A stretch of DNA of 64,000 nt from assembly GCF_050389775.1 (NCBI RefSeq), contig NZ_CP177146.1, positions 202,390 through 266,389 on the forward strand. The letters are read 5' to 3'. Both the position numbers and the translations under genes were made by a program. The notes under the pieces are model-generated. The model had not been told where the DNA came from. It saw only the letters and a program-made list of their open reading frames with translations, and made no database searches. Positions 8,060-16,439 of the stretch are shown in pieces. The number at the start of each line of letters is the position of its first letter. The first letter of the stretch is position 1. This DNA is from Marinibacterium sp050389775. Its GTDB lineage: Bacteria > Pseudomonadota > Alphaproteobacteria > Rhodobacterales > Rhodobacteraceae.

Positions 8060-8937
8060 GCCGCCACCTCGGCCAGAACGTGATCGACGACCAGCGCCGC
8101 GGCGTCGATCCCGCAGCCGTCCAGCGCCCCGCGATAGCCGCCGAAGGCCGAGACCTCGAAGACGATGGGCCCGTCCGGGGTCAGGGCAATGTCGACGGTG
8201 GTAAAGGTCAGCCCGAAGGGCGCCTGGGCCCGCCGGCCCAGCTCGATCAGCGCGGCGTCCGGCTCGTAGGGGGCATATTTGCCCCCCGCATGGATCGTCG
8301 TGTTCCAGCTGCCCGACTGGCCGACCCGGCTGTAGGTGCAGACATAGTCGCCGCCCAGAAAGACCATGCCCAGGTCCTGGCCCGACAGGTCGGCCTTTTT
8401 CTGGATGTACATCACCGGGTTGTCGGCCCGGAAGGCCGCGATCTGCGCGGTGGCATCGGGCGCGCCGTGGTCCAGCAGCACCATGCCCCGGGCCTTGGTC
8501 GAGAACAGCGGCTTGAACACCGCCGAGCCGAACCGCTCCAGCGTCTCGGCCGCGGCGGCCGGGTCCTCGGTGATGACCGTCGGCGGCATCGGGATGCCCG
8601 CATTGGCCAGCGTCACCGTGCAGGCCAGCCGGTCCATCAGCCGCAGGATCGCCTCGGCCGGGCTGAAGATCCTGACGCCCCGGGCCTCGGCCACGCGCAG
8701 CATCTCAAGCCGGTCCAGCGCATGGGGGCTGTAGACCTCGGAGATCTTCTTGACCACCAGCCCGTCCAGCGAGGCCAGGTCCACCCCGTCGCACATCAGC
8801 CGGCCGCTGCCCAGGTCGAGCGTGACCCGGGCCATGTCGATCACCATGCGAAAGCCGGTCCGCGCCTCGAAGGCATCGGCCAGGGCCTCTGTCGACCATT
8901 TGCCGGGGGTTCCGATGACCCCAATTCTCTCAGTCAC
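8056..8937 (-). CDS. GAK system ATP-grasp enzyme
   Basis: This 293-residue protein is a RimK-like ATP-grasp ligase. Visible elements are the N-terminal 'GVIGTPGKWST' fold, a Lys-containing strand 'AVFKPLFSTKARGMVLL' and the C-terminal metal-binding strand 'IVFEVSAFGGYRG'. Such enzymes couple a carboxylate to an amine or thiol through an acyl-phosphate. The GAK version is proposed to modify a protein, possibly the amphi-Trp partner, but no product is known. It is translationally coupled on both sides: an 8-bp overlap with the PhoU-like/APH gene and a 4-bp overlap with the HprK-related gene. Confidence 0.85.
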   Translation of the reverse strand: MTERIGVIGTPGKWSTEALADAFEARTGFRMVIDMARVTLDLGSGRLMCDGVDLASLDGLVVKKISEVYSPHALDRLEMLRVAEARGVRIFSPAEAILRLMDRLACTVTLANAGIPMPPTVITEDPAAAAETLERFGSAVFKPLFSTKARGMVLLDHGAPDATAQIAAFRADNPVMYIQKKADLSGQDLGMVFLGGDYVCTYSRVGQSGSWNTTIHAGGKYAPYEPDAALIELGRRAQAPFGLTFTTVDIALTPDGPIVFEVSAFGGYRGALDGCGIDAAALVVDHVLAEVAA

Positions 8938-10564
8938 TGAACAGCATCCTCGTGGGCAGTTTGAACCGCGTCTCGCGCCCCTCGGGCACGGCCAGCGCGG
9001 TTTCCAGAATATAGCGGGCCCGCAGCATCATGCGCCGGGCCTGGCCGGTGTCGACGATGAACCGGGTCGAGCTGGCAAAGGACCGGGCCAGGCCCAGGGC
9101 CAGCCGGTATTCGAAGGTCCTGTCCCCCTCGCGCGCGGCGAACTTGGAGGCCATCGCCTGCATGCCGCAGGCCACGTCGCAGATCCGCGCCCGGGTGCCC
9201 GCGTCCAGCACCTGGAGGCGGTAGTTCGACACCATGAAGACCGACACGTCCTGGACGTAATCCATGTAGCGCGAGCGGTGCAGGTCGATGAACCGGATCT
9301 TCTGCTCGTCGGCGTCGTAGATCACGTTGTCGAGGTTGAAATCGCCGTGGATCCAAACCGAGAACGGCGCCGGCACCCGGGCCTCGCGCCGGGCGGCCGC
9401 GTCGATCAGCCGGTCGAGCCCGGCAATATCGAGGCCCTGGATCTTCTGCGGGCGGGGCGTGAACTGCGGATGGAGCCGGCAGACGTCATCCATCCGCGCG
9501 GCCATCTGGTCCATTGCCTTCATCTCGGCGCGTTCGTCGATCCGCGTGCGCCGCCAGATGTCGCGGACGGTGCGGTGCAGGGCCTTCTGGGCCTCGGCCA
9601 GCCGGGCCGGGGTCGCGCCCAGCACGATATCCTCGAAGGTCTGGCCGTTGAGATGTTCGATCAGCAGCGCGGCACTGTCGCCGCGCTTGTGATAGGACAG
9701 GATGCGCGGGGCCAGGCCGGGGTAGACCGAATTCCAGCTCTTCACGCCGACCCGCTCTTCCTTGACCTTCTTCAGGTCGCCGTCCTTGAACACCGCATCG
9801 ACGTTCTTGCCCTTGCCGTTCTGCCAGCTGACGCTGGAAATCGCGCTGCCCGACCGGGTTTCGGCCAGCGGTTGCAGGGTGATGTCCTCGTCGTCGCGGC
9901 TGACCCCAGACAGCACGCTGCGCAGGGTGAAATAGCGGTCGAACTGCACCGACTGGCCGATGCTGATCGACAGGATCGCCTCGCTGATGCCCTGCAGCGC
10001 CTCGCCCATGCGGTGGATCTCGTGGGCGGTCAGCAGGGCATGGGCCAGGTCGGCGGTATGGCGCGAGCCCTGCATGTCGCGGGTATAGGTGCGAAAGACC
10101 TGATCGTAGAAGGTGTCGAGCTCCTCGCTGGTCCGGCCGATCTCGACGGCCAGCCGGCTGTCGCGGTCGCGCAGGGCATCCTGCACGCGGGCAACCCGGC
10201 CGGTCACGCGCTGCAGCGGTTTGACATAGGCATCCGGGCGCAGCAGCTTGAGCCGCTGGACATCCTCGGCATGCTGCACCGCCCGCCGGCCCAGCCGCGA
10301 CACCAGGTCGAGGTTGCGCGCGACCTTGTCGACGCCCTGGAGTTGCAGGTTGTGGGCGGCGCTTTTCTTGCTGCGCATCATGCCCGAGATGCAGGCCCGG
10401 CGCACCCGGCCGGCCAGGTTGTGCGAATAGCCCGCCCGCTGGATCAGCCGCTGCGCGGTCTCGGGGCGGGGATCGCGGAAATACTCGGTCAGGCGGACCA
10501 GCTGGCCGTCGATCTCGGCCAGCAGGAAGGCCATGTTCTCTTCGGCCGCTTGGGGAAGTTTCAT
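8930..10564 (-). CDS. PhoU-like / APH-family kinase fusion (GAK operon)
   Basis: This 544-residue protein starts the leftward GAK operon. Residues 1 to about 210 are helical with PhoU-like spacing (for example 'EELDTFYDQVFRTYTRDM'). The C-terminal part is an aminoglycoside-phosphotransferase-like kinase fold, with the catalytic loop WIHGDFNLDN near residue 405 and the metal-binding FIDLHRS near 422. Such kinases phosphorylate small hydroxyl substrates. PhoU proteins act in phosphate signalling, so the fusion hints at phosphate control. The ATG at 10564 was chosen because the PhoU-like homology begins there; upstream codons run into repetitive spacer sequence. Confidence 0.8.
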   Translation of the reverse strand: MKLPQAAEENMAFLLAEIDGQLVRLTEYFRDPRPETAQRLIQRAGYSHNLAGRVRRACISGMMRSKKSAAHNLQLQGVDKVARNLDLVSRLGRRAVQHAEDVQRLKLLRPDAYVKPLQRVTGRVARVQDALRDRDSRLAVEIGRTSEELDTFYDQVFRTYTRDMQGSRHTADLAHALLTAHEIHRMGEALQGISEAILSISIGQSVQFDRYFTLRSVLSGVSRDDEDITLQPLAETRSGSAISSVSWQNGKGKNVDAVFKDGDLKKVKEERVGVKSWNSVYPGLAPRILSYHKRGDSAALLIEHLNGQTFEDIVLGATPARLAEAQKALHRTVRDIWRRTRIDERAEMKAMDQMAARMDDVCRLHPQFTPRPQKIQGLDIAGLDRLIDAAARREARVPAPFSVWIHGDFNLDNVIYDADEQKIRFIDLHRSRYMDYVQDVSVFMVSNYRLQVLDAGTRARICDVACGMQAMASKFAAREGDRTFEYRLALGLARSFASSTRFIVDTGQARRMMLRARYILETALAVPEGRETRFKLPTRMLFSD

Positions 10565-11137
10565 GGGGCCTCGGTCGGGATGGGGGCCGCACCCGGGCCG
10601 GTGCGCCCGCCTTCCGCCGGCGCGGCGGGGCGGCTGGCCACGGGGGCCGCGGGCGGTATGGGTGACTCTGCGCGCATGAGGCCTTATCTCCGAGAAGCGC
10701 AACGATTCCAAGACGGCCCCACGCCGGGCGGGGATCGGGTTGGGCCGTGACACGTGCCTGTCATGCGGACGGTGCAGAAACGGGCGGACCGGCGCAGGGG
10801 ACAGGTCGGCAAAGGGCAAGGTGGCCGGGGCGAGACGGTCAGGGACATGACGAAGCCGGGCATCACGGCACGGCGACAAGGCGACAAGGCGACAAGGCGA
10901 CAAGGCGACAAGGCGACAAGGCGACAAGGCGCGAGATGGCGCTACGGTGCAAGGCGGCAGGGCAATAGATCACGCCGGGCAAAGCGGCACCGCAGGGCAA
11001 CGGCGGACCACTTCGGCGCGATGACGGGCGCGGGACCGACGCGATGCACCGGGCTGACCAACTGGACGAGAAGCGGACCCGACACAGGGACGGTAAACCG
11101 GGGCGAAACACTGGGGCGGGACACAGACGGGCAGGCC
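10565..11137. other. Divergent promoter spacer of the GAK locus
   Basis: This 573-bp region separates the leftward operon (from 10564) and the rightward operon (from 11138) and must contain both promoters. Open frames run through it on both strands only because stops are rare in this base composition and in the repeat. Apart from the octamer repeat at 10873-10928 I see no clear -35/-10 pair or operator. Confidence 0.6.
10873..10928. repeat. Seven tandem copies of an 8-bp repeat (GCGACAAG)
   Basis: Seven exact copies of GCGACAAG lie head to tail. An eighth, degenerate unit (GCGCGAGA) follows. The period of 8 is not a multiple of 3, which argues against selection as coding sequence. The array sits about 210 bp before the CofD-like start and about 310 bp before the PhoU-like/APH start. 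Such arrays can change copy number by strand slippage. Confidence 0.95.
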
Positions 11138-12325
11138 ATGGCCAGAATACGCATCGAACGAGAGATCACCCTGCCGGACTCGCTGCGCGTGGCCCGGGCG
11201 CTGAGCGCGCCGCATCTCGGCCCGCGCCTGCTGTTCTTTTCGGGCGGCAGCGCGCTGAACGGCATCTCGCGGGAGCTCAAGCGCTACACGTTCAATTCCA
11301 CCCACCTGATCACGCCCTTCGACAGTGGCGGGTCCTCGCAGATCCTGCGGGCGACCTTTGACATGCCGGCCGTGGGCGACCTGCGCAGCCGGCTGATGGC
11401 GCTGGCCGATGAAACCGTGCTGGGCCAGCCCGACATCTATGCCCTGTTCTCGCACCGCCTGCCCCGCGACGGCGGCCAGAAGGCGCTGGCCGGCCAGGTC
11501 CGGGCGATGACCGATGGCAAGCATCCGCTGGTCAAGGCCATCGGCCGGCCGATGCGCAGCCTGATCCAGTCGTTCCTGCAACAGTTCACCGACCATGCCC
11601 CGGCGGATTTCGACTATCGCAATGCCAGCGTCGGCAACCTGATCATCGCCGGAGGCTACCTGGGCAACGACCGGGCGCTGGAACCGGTGCTGTTCCTGAT
11701 GTCCAAGATGGTCGACGTGCGCGGCACCGTGCGCTCGGTCGTGGATGCCAACCTGCAGCTGGGGGTCGAGCTGGCCGACGGCCGGCGGGTCATCGGCCAG
11801 CGCCAGATCACCGGCAAGGAGGTCGCCCCGCTGGCCACCCCCATCCGCCGGGCCTTTCTCAGCGACGGACAGCGCGAGCTGGCCCCGGGCGACATTCCCC
11901 TGCCCAAGCGCAGCCGGCGGCTGATCGGCCAGTCCGACGTGATCTGCTATTCGCCCGGCTCGCTCTATTCGTCGGTCGTGGCCAACCTGCTGCCCGCCGG
12001 GGTCGGACGGGCGGTGGCCGACCGGCCGGTGCCCAAGGTCTACCTGCCCAGCCTCGGCCCCGATCCCGAAGCGCGCGGCCATGACCTGGCCGACCAGGTC
12101 GCGGCGCTGCTGGCCCCGTTGCAGGCCGACCTGGGCGGCGACACCCCCCTGCCCGCCCACCGGCTGGTCAGCCACGTGCTTTGCGACAGCTCGACCGATC
12201 CGGCGCTCTGCGCGGCCGTGACCGCGCGCCACGGCATCCCCTGCCTGCGCCTGCCGCTGGCCGGCGACCGGCCCGACCGCTACGATCCCCGGCGGGTCTG
12301 CGAGGTGCTGGTTTCGCTGGACTGA
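11138..12325 (+). CDS. GAK system CofD-like protein
   Basis: This 395-residue protein has the nucleotide-sugar/lactyl-binding fold of the CofD/YvcK family: 'LLFFSGGSALNGIS' at residues 31-44 replaces the family's GGGTG loop, followed by 'ITPFDSGGSS' and 'NLIIAGGYL'. CofD transfers a phospholactyl group to make coenzyme F420, whereas YvcK controls cell-wall metabolism. The GAK version is a distinct clade of unknown reaction. No F420 genes are nearby, so an F420 role is unlikely. The start at 11138 is where the homology begins; the ribosome site is weak. It is the first gene of the rightward GAK operon. Confidence 0.82.
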   Translation: MARIRIEREITLPDSLRVARALSAPHLGPRLLFFSGGSALNGISRELKRYTFNSTHLITPFDSGGSSQILRATFDMPAVGDLRSRLMALADETVLGQPDIYALFSHRLPRDGGQKALAGQVRAMTDGKHPLVKAIGRPMRSLIQSFLQQFTDHAPADFDYRNASVGNLIIAGGYLGNDRALEPVLFLMSKMVDVRGTVRSVVDANLQLGVELADGRRVIGQRQITGKEVAPLATPIRRAFLSDGQRELAPGDIPLPKRSRRLIGQSDVICYSPGSLYSSVVANLLPAGVGRAVADRPVPKVYLPSLGPDPEARGHDLADQVAALLAPLQADLGGDTPLPAHRLVSHVLCDSSTDPALCAAVTARHGIPCLRLPLAGDRPDRYDPRRVCEVLVSLD

Positions 12326-12536
12326 CATCCCGCCGGCGCGCCCCGGCGGCCACAGGCACCTGACCGGGCGGAAGCCCCTGCGCGCAAAGGTGGATTTCAA
12401 GGTGCCGCCATGACAGGCTGCCGGTTCGAAGACCCCGCCAGGTACCGGCCGCAGACGGCCCGCCCGGCCGGGGACAGGAAGCAAAGCGACCCGACGGCGC
12501 CAAGATCTGCGGGACACGGACGGAGGACCTGACAAC

Positions 12537-14090
12537 ATGCGCATGCAATCGGGTGCGGCGAAACGGCTGTTCCTTCAGGGGGCCACCGCGCTGCCCGGGG
12601 CCGGAACCCGGCTGGGCGAGGCCCGGCTGCTGGCCGAGGACGAGGTGACCGGGCTGGAGGCCTGCGTGCTCGACACGTTCGACACCCAGGTCCGCCAGGC
12701 CGGGCGCTGCCTGATCGGGGCGGGCGGCGAGATCGTGCTTTTCGGGCCGGAACCGGCGGAACAGACGGCCCCCCTGCCCGGCTTTGTCGGCGACATGGCG
12801 CCCGGCCCGGTGACCGACCAATTGGCCGGCATCGTCGATCCGCTGCGCCGGTTGCTGGAGCAGGTGCCCGCCCGGGCCGATGGCGTGACCCTGCGCATGG
12901 TCGACGAGCTGGACAAGACCGTGGCTCGCTGCCGCCTGTGGCAGATCACGCCCCGGCAGGACGGCGAACCGGATGCCAAGCCCGGCCCGGCGATCACCAT
13001 TGCCGAATTCCTGCCCCTGCGTGGCTATGACGACGAGATGGCCGCGCTGGAGGCGCTGATCACCTCGCTGGGCCGCCCATTGGCCGATGCCGGCGCCGCC
13101 CAGGCGGCGCTGCTCGGCCCAAGGGCCGATTATCGCAACAAACCGGTCATCCCGATGACCACGGACGCGGCCGCCTTCGACGTGGCCACGGCCTTTCTGT
13201 CGACCAACCTGGCCGTCGCCCGCCAGAACGAACCAGGCGTGATCGACGATCTCGACAGCGAATTCCTGCATGATTACCGCGTGGCCCTGCGCCGGGTGCG
13301 CTCGGTCCTGTCGCTGTTCAAGGGCGTCTACAGCCCGGCGCAGACCGACGCGCTCAAGGCCCGGTTCGGCGCGCTGATGGCCCGGACGGGGCGGCTGCGC
13401 GATCTCGATGTCTACATGCTGGAACGCGACCGCTATGCCGCTTTGGTGCCCGCGCCCTTCCGGCCGGGCATCCACAAGCTGTTCGACGCGCTGGCCAGCG
13501 ACCGCAAGGGCGCCCATGACGCGCTGCGCCGCCAGTTCCGCAGCGCGGCCTATGACCGCGACATGACCGATCTGGCCGCGCTTCTGGCTGCGCCCAAGCG
13601 GCTGGACCGGGGGCCGGCCGCCGGCGAACCCGCCCGCGACTATGCCCGGGCGCTGATCTGGAAACGCTATCGCAAGGTCTGCCGGATCGCGGCAACCATC
13701 GACGATGCCACGCCCGACGAACAGGTCCACGAGCTGCGCATCCAGGGCAAGAAACTGCGCTATCTGATCGAGTTCTTCACGCCGCTGTTCGATGCCCAGG
13801 AAACGGCAAAGGTCATGAAATCGCTGAAGAAGCTGCAGAACACCCTAGGCGCGTTCAACGATTATTCCGTGCAGCAGGCCGAGATGGTCGAGATGCTGGC
13901 CCGGCTCGATCCGCGCCGCACGCCCGACGTAGTGGACTGCGCGGCCAGCGTCGGCGCGCTGGTCACCCTGTTGCACCAGAAACAGCTGGAGGCCCGCGGC
14001 CGCGTGGTCGCCCGTTTCGCCGAATTCGACGCGCCCGAAACCCGCGACAGGGTGCGCGCGCTCTTCAAGCCGGGGAAGACCGACACATGA
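12537..14090 (+). CDS. CHAD domain protein with degenerate CYTH-like N-terminus
   Basis: The C-terminal part (about residues 210-505) is a CHAD domain, a helical bundle with conserved histidines and basic residues: HDYRVALRRVRS near 245-256 and HELRIQGKKLRYLIEFF further on. CHAD domains bind polyphosphate and target proteins to polyphosphate granules. Residues 1-200 look like a decayed CYTH triphosphatase fold ('LDTFDTQVRQAGRCLI' matches its first strand pair), but the ExExK metal-binding motif is absent, so catalysis is doubtful. A GGAGG ribosome site lies 10 bases before the ATG. A 211-bp spacer follows the CofD-like gene, and the stop overlaps the ParA start by 4 bp. Confidence 0.85.
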   Translation: MRMQSGAAKRLFLQGATALPGAGTRLGEARLLAEDEVTGLEACVLDTFDTQVRQAGRCLIGAGGEIVLFGPEPAEQTAPLPGFVGDMAPGPVTDQLAGIVDPLRRLLEQVPARADGVTLRMVDELDKTVARCRLWQITPRQDGEPDAKPGPAITIAEFLPLRGYDDEMAALEALITSLGRPLADAGAAQAALLGPRADYRNKPVIPMTTDAAAFDVATAFLSTNLAVARQNEPGVIDDLDSEFLHDYRVALRRVRSVLSLFKGVYSPAQTDALKARFGALMARTGRLRDLDVYMLERDRYAALVPAPFRPGIHKLFDALASDRKGAHDALRRQFRSAAYDRDMTDLAALLAAPKRLDRGPAAGEPARDYARALIWKRYRKVCRIAATIDDATPDEQVHELRIQGKKLRYLIEFFTPLFDAQETAKVMKSLKKLQNTLGAFNDYSVQQAEMVEMLARLDPRRTPDVVDCAASVGALVTLLHQKQLEARGRVVARFAEFDAPETRDRVRALFKPGKTDT

Positions 14091-14830
14091 AGATCATATC
14101 GAGCTATTCCAACAAGGGCGGCGTGGGCAAGACGGCCTGCGCGGTGAACCTGTCCTATGCGCTGGCCCAGTCGGGCCGGCGGGTGCTGTTGTGCGATCTC
14201 GATCCACAGGGCGCCTCGGGGTTCTATTTCCGGGTGAAACCGTCGAAGAAGCTGAAGGGCACGCGGTTCTTCACCCATGCGACGAAATTCACCGATGCCA
14301 TCCGGGGCAGCGATTTCGACAATCTCGATATCCTGCCGGCCAACATGAATTTCCGCGATTTCGATGTCTACCTGTCGCGCATGAAACGCAGCCAGTCGCG
14401 GCTGGAAAAGGCCCTGCGCGGGGTGCGCGCGGATTACGATTACGTCGTGCTGGATTGCCCGCCCAACATCTCGACCCTGTCCGAGAACATCTTTCGCAGT
14501 TCGGATGCCATCGTCGTGCCGGTGATCCCGACGACCCTTTCGGAACGCACCTTTGAACAGCTGATCGATTTCTTCCGCGACGAGGGGCTGGACCGCAAGA
14601 AGATCATGGCGTTCTTCTCGATGGCCCAGGGCACCAAGAAGCTGCATGGCGAGACGATGCGCCGGATGCGCCGGGACCATGCGAAACGGTTCCTCGACGT
14701 GACGGTGCCGGCCTCGACCGATGTCGAGAAGATGGGCATTCACCGGGCGCCCGTGGGCACCTTTGCGCCCAGCCATGACGCAGCCCGGGCCTATGAGACC
14801 CTGGGCCGCGAGATCACGCGCAAGCTTTAG
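14087..14830 (+). CDS. ParA-family ATPase (GAK locus)
   Basis: This 247-residue protein has the deviant Walker A motif KGGVGKT at residues 10-16, 'CDLDPQG' and 'YVVLDCPPN', the hallmarks of ParA/MinD ATPases. Members position plasmids, chemoreceptors, carboxysomes or storage granules by forming gradients on the nucleoid. It overlaps the CHAD gene by 4 bp (ATGA) and no ParB gene is adjacent. It is distinct from RepA of the repABC module at 33501-34691. Positioning of a CHAD-marked body is a reasonable inference from the pairing. Confidence 0.87.
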   Translation: MKIISSYSNKGGVGKTACAVNLSYALAQSGRRVLLCDLDPQGASGFYFRVKPSKKLKGTRFFTHATKFTDAIRGSDFDNLDILPANMNFRDFDVYLSRMKRSQSRLEKALRGVRADYDYVVLDCPPNISTLSENIFRSSDAIVVPVIPTTLSERTFEQLIDFFRDEGLDRKKIMAFFSMAQGTKKLHGETMRRMRRDHAKRFLDVTVPASTDVEKMGIHRAPVGTFAPSHDAARAYETLGREITRKL

Positions 14831-14838
14831 GCAGGGAT

Positions 14839-14859
14839 GCGGGGCCGGTGTGGCCCCGC
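14839..14859. terminator. Hairpin after ParA gene
   Basis: A perfect 8-bp stem (GCGGGGCC / GGCCCCGC) with a 5-base loop begins 9 bp after the stop of the ParA gene. There is no T-run, so its efficiency is uncertain. It separates the rightward GAK operon from the convergent MmgE/PrpD gene. Confidence 0.55.
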
Positions 14860-14999
14860 GCCTTGGGATCGGGCCTCGCCCGCATCGGGGTCAGGCCGCG
14901 GCCGGCCCGATGTCAGGCCCAAAACACTGGCGGCTTCCCGTGTTCGGGCCGCCGCGGTGTGGGGCGCCCGTATCAGGCCCCCGATGTCAGGCACACGTA

Positions 15000-16439
15000 T
15001 CAGGCCCCGGCCTTGCCGTACAGCAGGCCGGCCAGCGCGCCGGCGTCGTCGCTGTCCAGCACGGACCACAGCCGGGCCAGCAGGGCCTGCTGTTCGCCGG
15101 CATCCAGCACGCCATCGCAGCACGAGCGGAACTTGTCCTCGACCTCGCCATCTGTCAGCGGGTTTTCCGGCCCGCCGCGATACCGCTCGTCGGCCCAGCC
15201 GGCGATCTCGCTGCCATCGGTCAGGGTGATCGTGATGCGCGAGCGCATCTTGTCAAAGCCCTGAGCCTCGATATCGGGGTCCAGCCGGGTCTCGATGCGC
15301 CGCTGCATGGCCTGCATCTCGGGGCTGGCGACAAAGGCATCGGCAAATTCGCGTTTGCCGGCCTTGCGGGCCAGGGCGATCATCGACAGCGCCGCGGGCA
15401 GCGAGAACTTGGCCTGCAGGTGGTTGGCCGCGATCGGGTAGCGGATCGGCTTGAGGATGTTGGTCCCGGCATGCACGGTCACCCGGTCGATGGCGTCGGG
15501 CGCGATATCGCCTTCGGTGACCAGCCGCAGCATCAGGTCGATGGTCGGATGGGTCAGCACACCACAGGGGTAGGGCTTGATCGACACGCCGGGCTCGACG
15601 ATGGTCCAGGTCCGGCCGAACCCCTGGGCGATCTTGTCGGGGCTGGCCCCGCCGCCCTGCACGGCCATGAAGCCCCAGGGCCCGTCCAGCGCCGTCGGAT
15701 CGGCGGTAAAGCCCCGGGCGGCGAGCAGCGCGGCGGTGACCCCGTTTTCCGAGGCCCGGCCCACATGCAGGGGCTTGGTCATCGTGCCGAAGTTGCAGCG
15801 GATGCCGGCGGCCAGGCTGGCGGCGATGCCGAAGCCCCAGCGCAGCTTGTCGCCTTTCAGCCCCAGCATCTTCGCGGCCGCCGCATAGGCGCCAAAGGTG
15901 CCGACGGTGCCGCTGGAATGCATGCCCTGCATGTAGTGGCGGGGCAGCATCCATTCTGAAATCTTGCACTCGACCTCGAAGCCGGTGAGGAAGGCCAGCA
16001 TGAAATCGCGGCCCGACACCCGGCCCAGTTTCTGGGCCATGACCAGTGCTGCGGTCAGCGGCGGGATGGTCGGATGGGTGAGCAGGCCGTAGATATGGGC
16101 CGGGTCCACCGACACCTGGCTGTCGTCCCAGTCATGGGCATGGCCGGCCGTGCCCAGCACCCGGGCGGCCATGGCCGCCGGCACGCGGTCGGGCCGGCCC
16201 AGCACCAGGGCATCCCCCCGCCCGCCGGTCTCGGCCGCTTCATCGGCCAGGATATGCACCGAATGTTCCTCGGACCCGGCGGCATACAGCCCGAAGGCAT
16301 CGACCAGGCAGCGCGTGCCGATGCGCAGCGCCTCGTCGGGCAGGTCGGCAAAGGTCACGGTTTCGACAAAAGACGCCGCCGCGTCGGTGATGGCGGTGTC
16401 CTGGGGCATTTCGGCAAAGGCGTTCTGGGCGACGCTCAT
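15000..16439 (-). CDS. MmgE/PrpD family protein
   Basis: This 479-residue protein belongs to the MmgE/PrpD family (2-methylcitrate dehydratase, cis-aconitate decarboxylase and related enzymes). Family landmarks seen are 'VDAFGLYAAGSEEHSV' near residue 45-60, 'GHAHDWDDSQ' around residue 100, 'MHSSGTVGTFGAYAAAAKMLGL' in the middle and 'KPYPCGVLTHPTID' past the centre. The family acts on di- and tricarboxylic acids. The true substrate cannot be told from sequence; no methylcitrate synthase is in the window. It overlaps the upstream AbrB-like permease gene by 4 bp, so the permease may carry its substrate or product. Confidence 0.88.
   Translation of the reverse strand: MSVAQNAFAEMPQDTAITDAAASFVETVTFADLPDEALRIGTRCLVDAFGLYAAGSEEHSVHILADEAAETGGRGDALVLGRPDRVPAAMAARVLGTAGHAHDWDDSQVSVDPAHIYGLLTHPTIPPLTAALVMAQKLGRVSGRDFMLAFLTGFEVECKISEWMLPRHYMQGMHSSGTVGTFGAYAAAAKMLGLKGDKLRWGFGIAASLAAGIRCNFGTMTKPLHVGRASENGVTAALLAARGFTADPTALDGPWGFMAVQGGGASPDKIAQGFGRTWTIVEPGVSIKPYPCGVLTHPTIDLMLRLVTEGDIAPDAIDRVTVHAGTNILKPIRYPIAANHLQAKFSLPAALSMIALARKAGKREFADAFVASPEMQAMQRRIETRLDPDIEAQGFDKMRSRITITLTDGSEIAGWADERYRGGPENPLTDGEVEDKFRSCCDGVLDAGEQQALLARLWSVLDSDDAGALAGLLYGKAGA

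Noticed and set aside
10863..10968. Protein-coding reading of the octamer array
   Set aside because: Frames through the array encode only reiterated Cys-Arg-Leu-Val or Arg-Gln-Gly-Asp peptides; a period of 8 is incompatible with a selected coding repeat.
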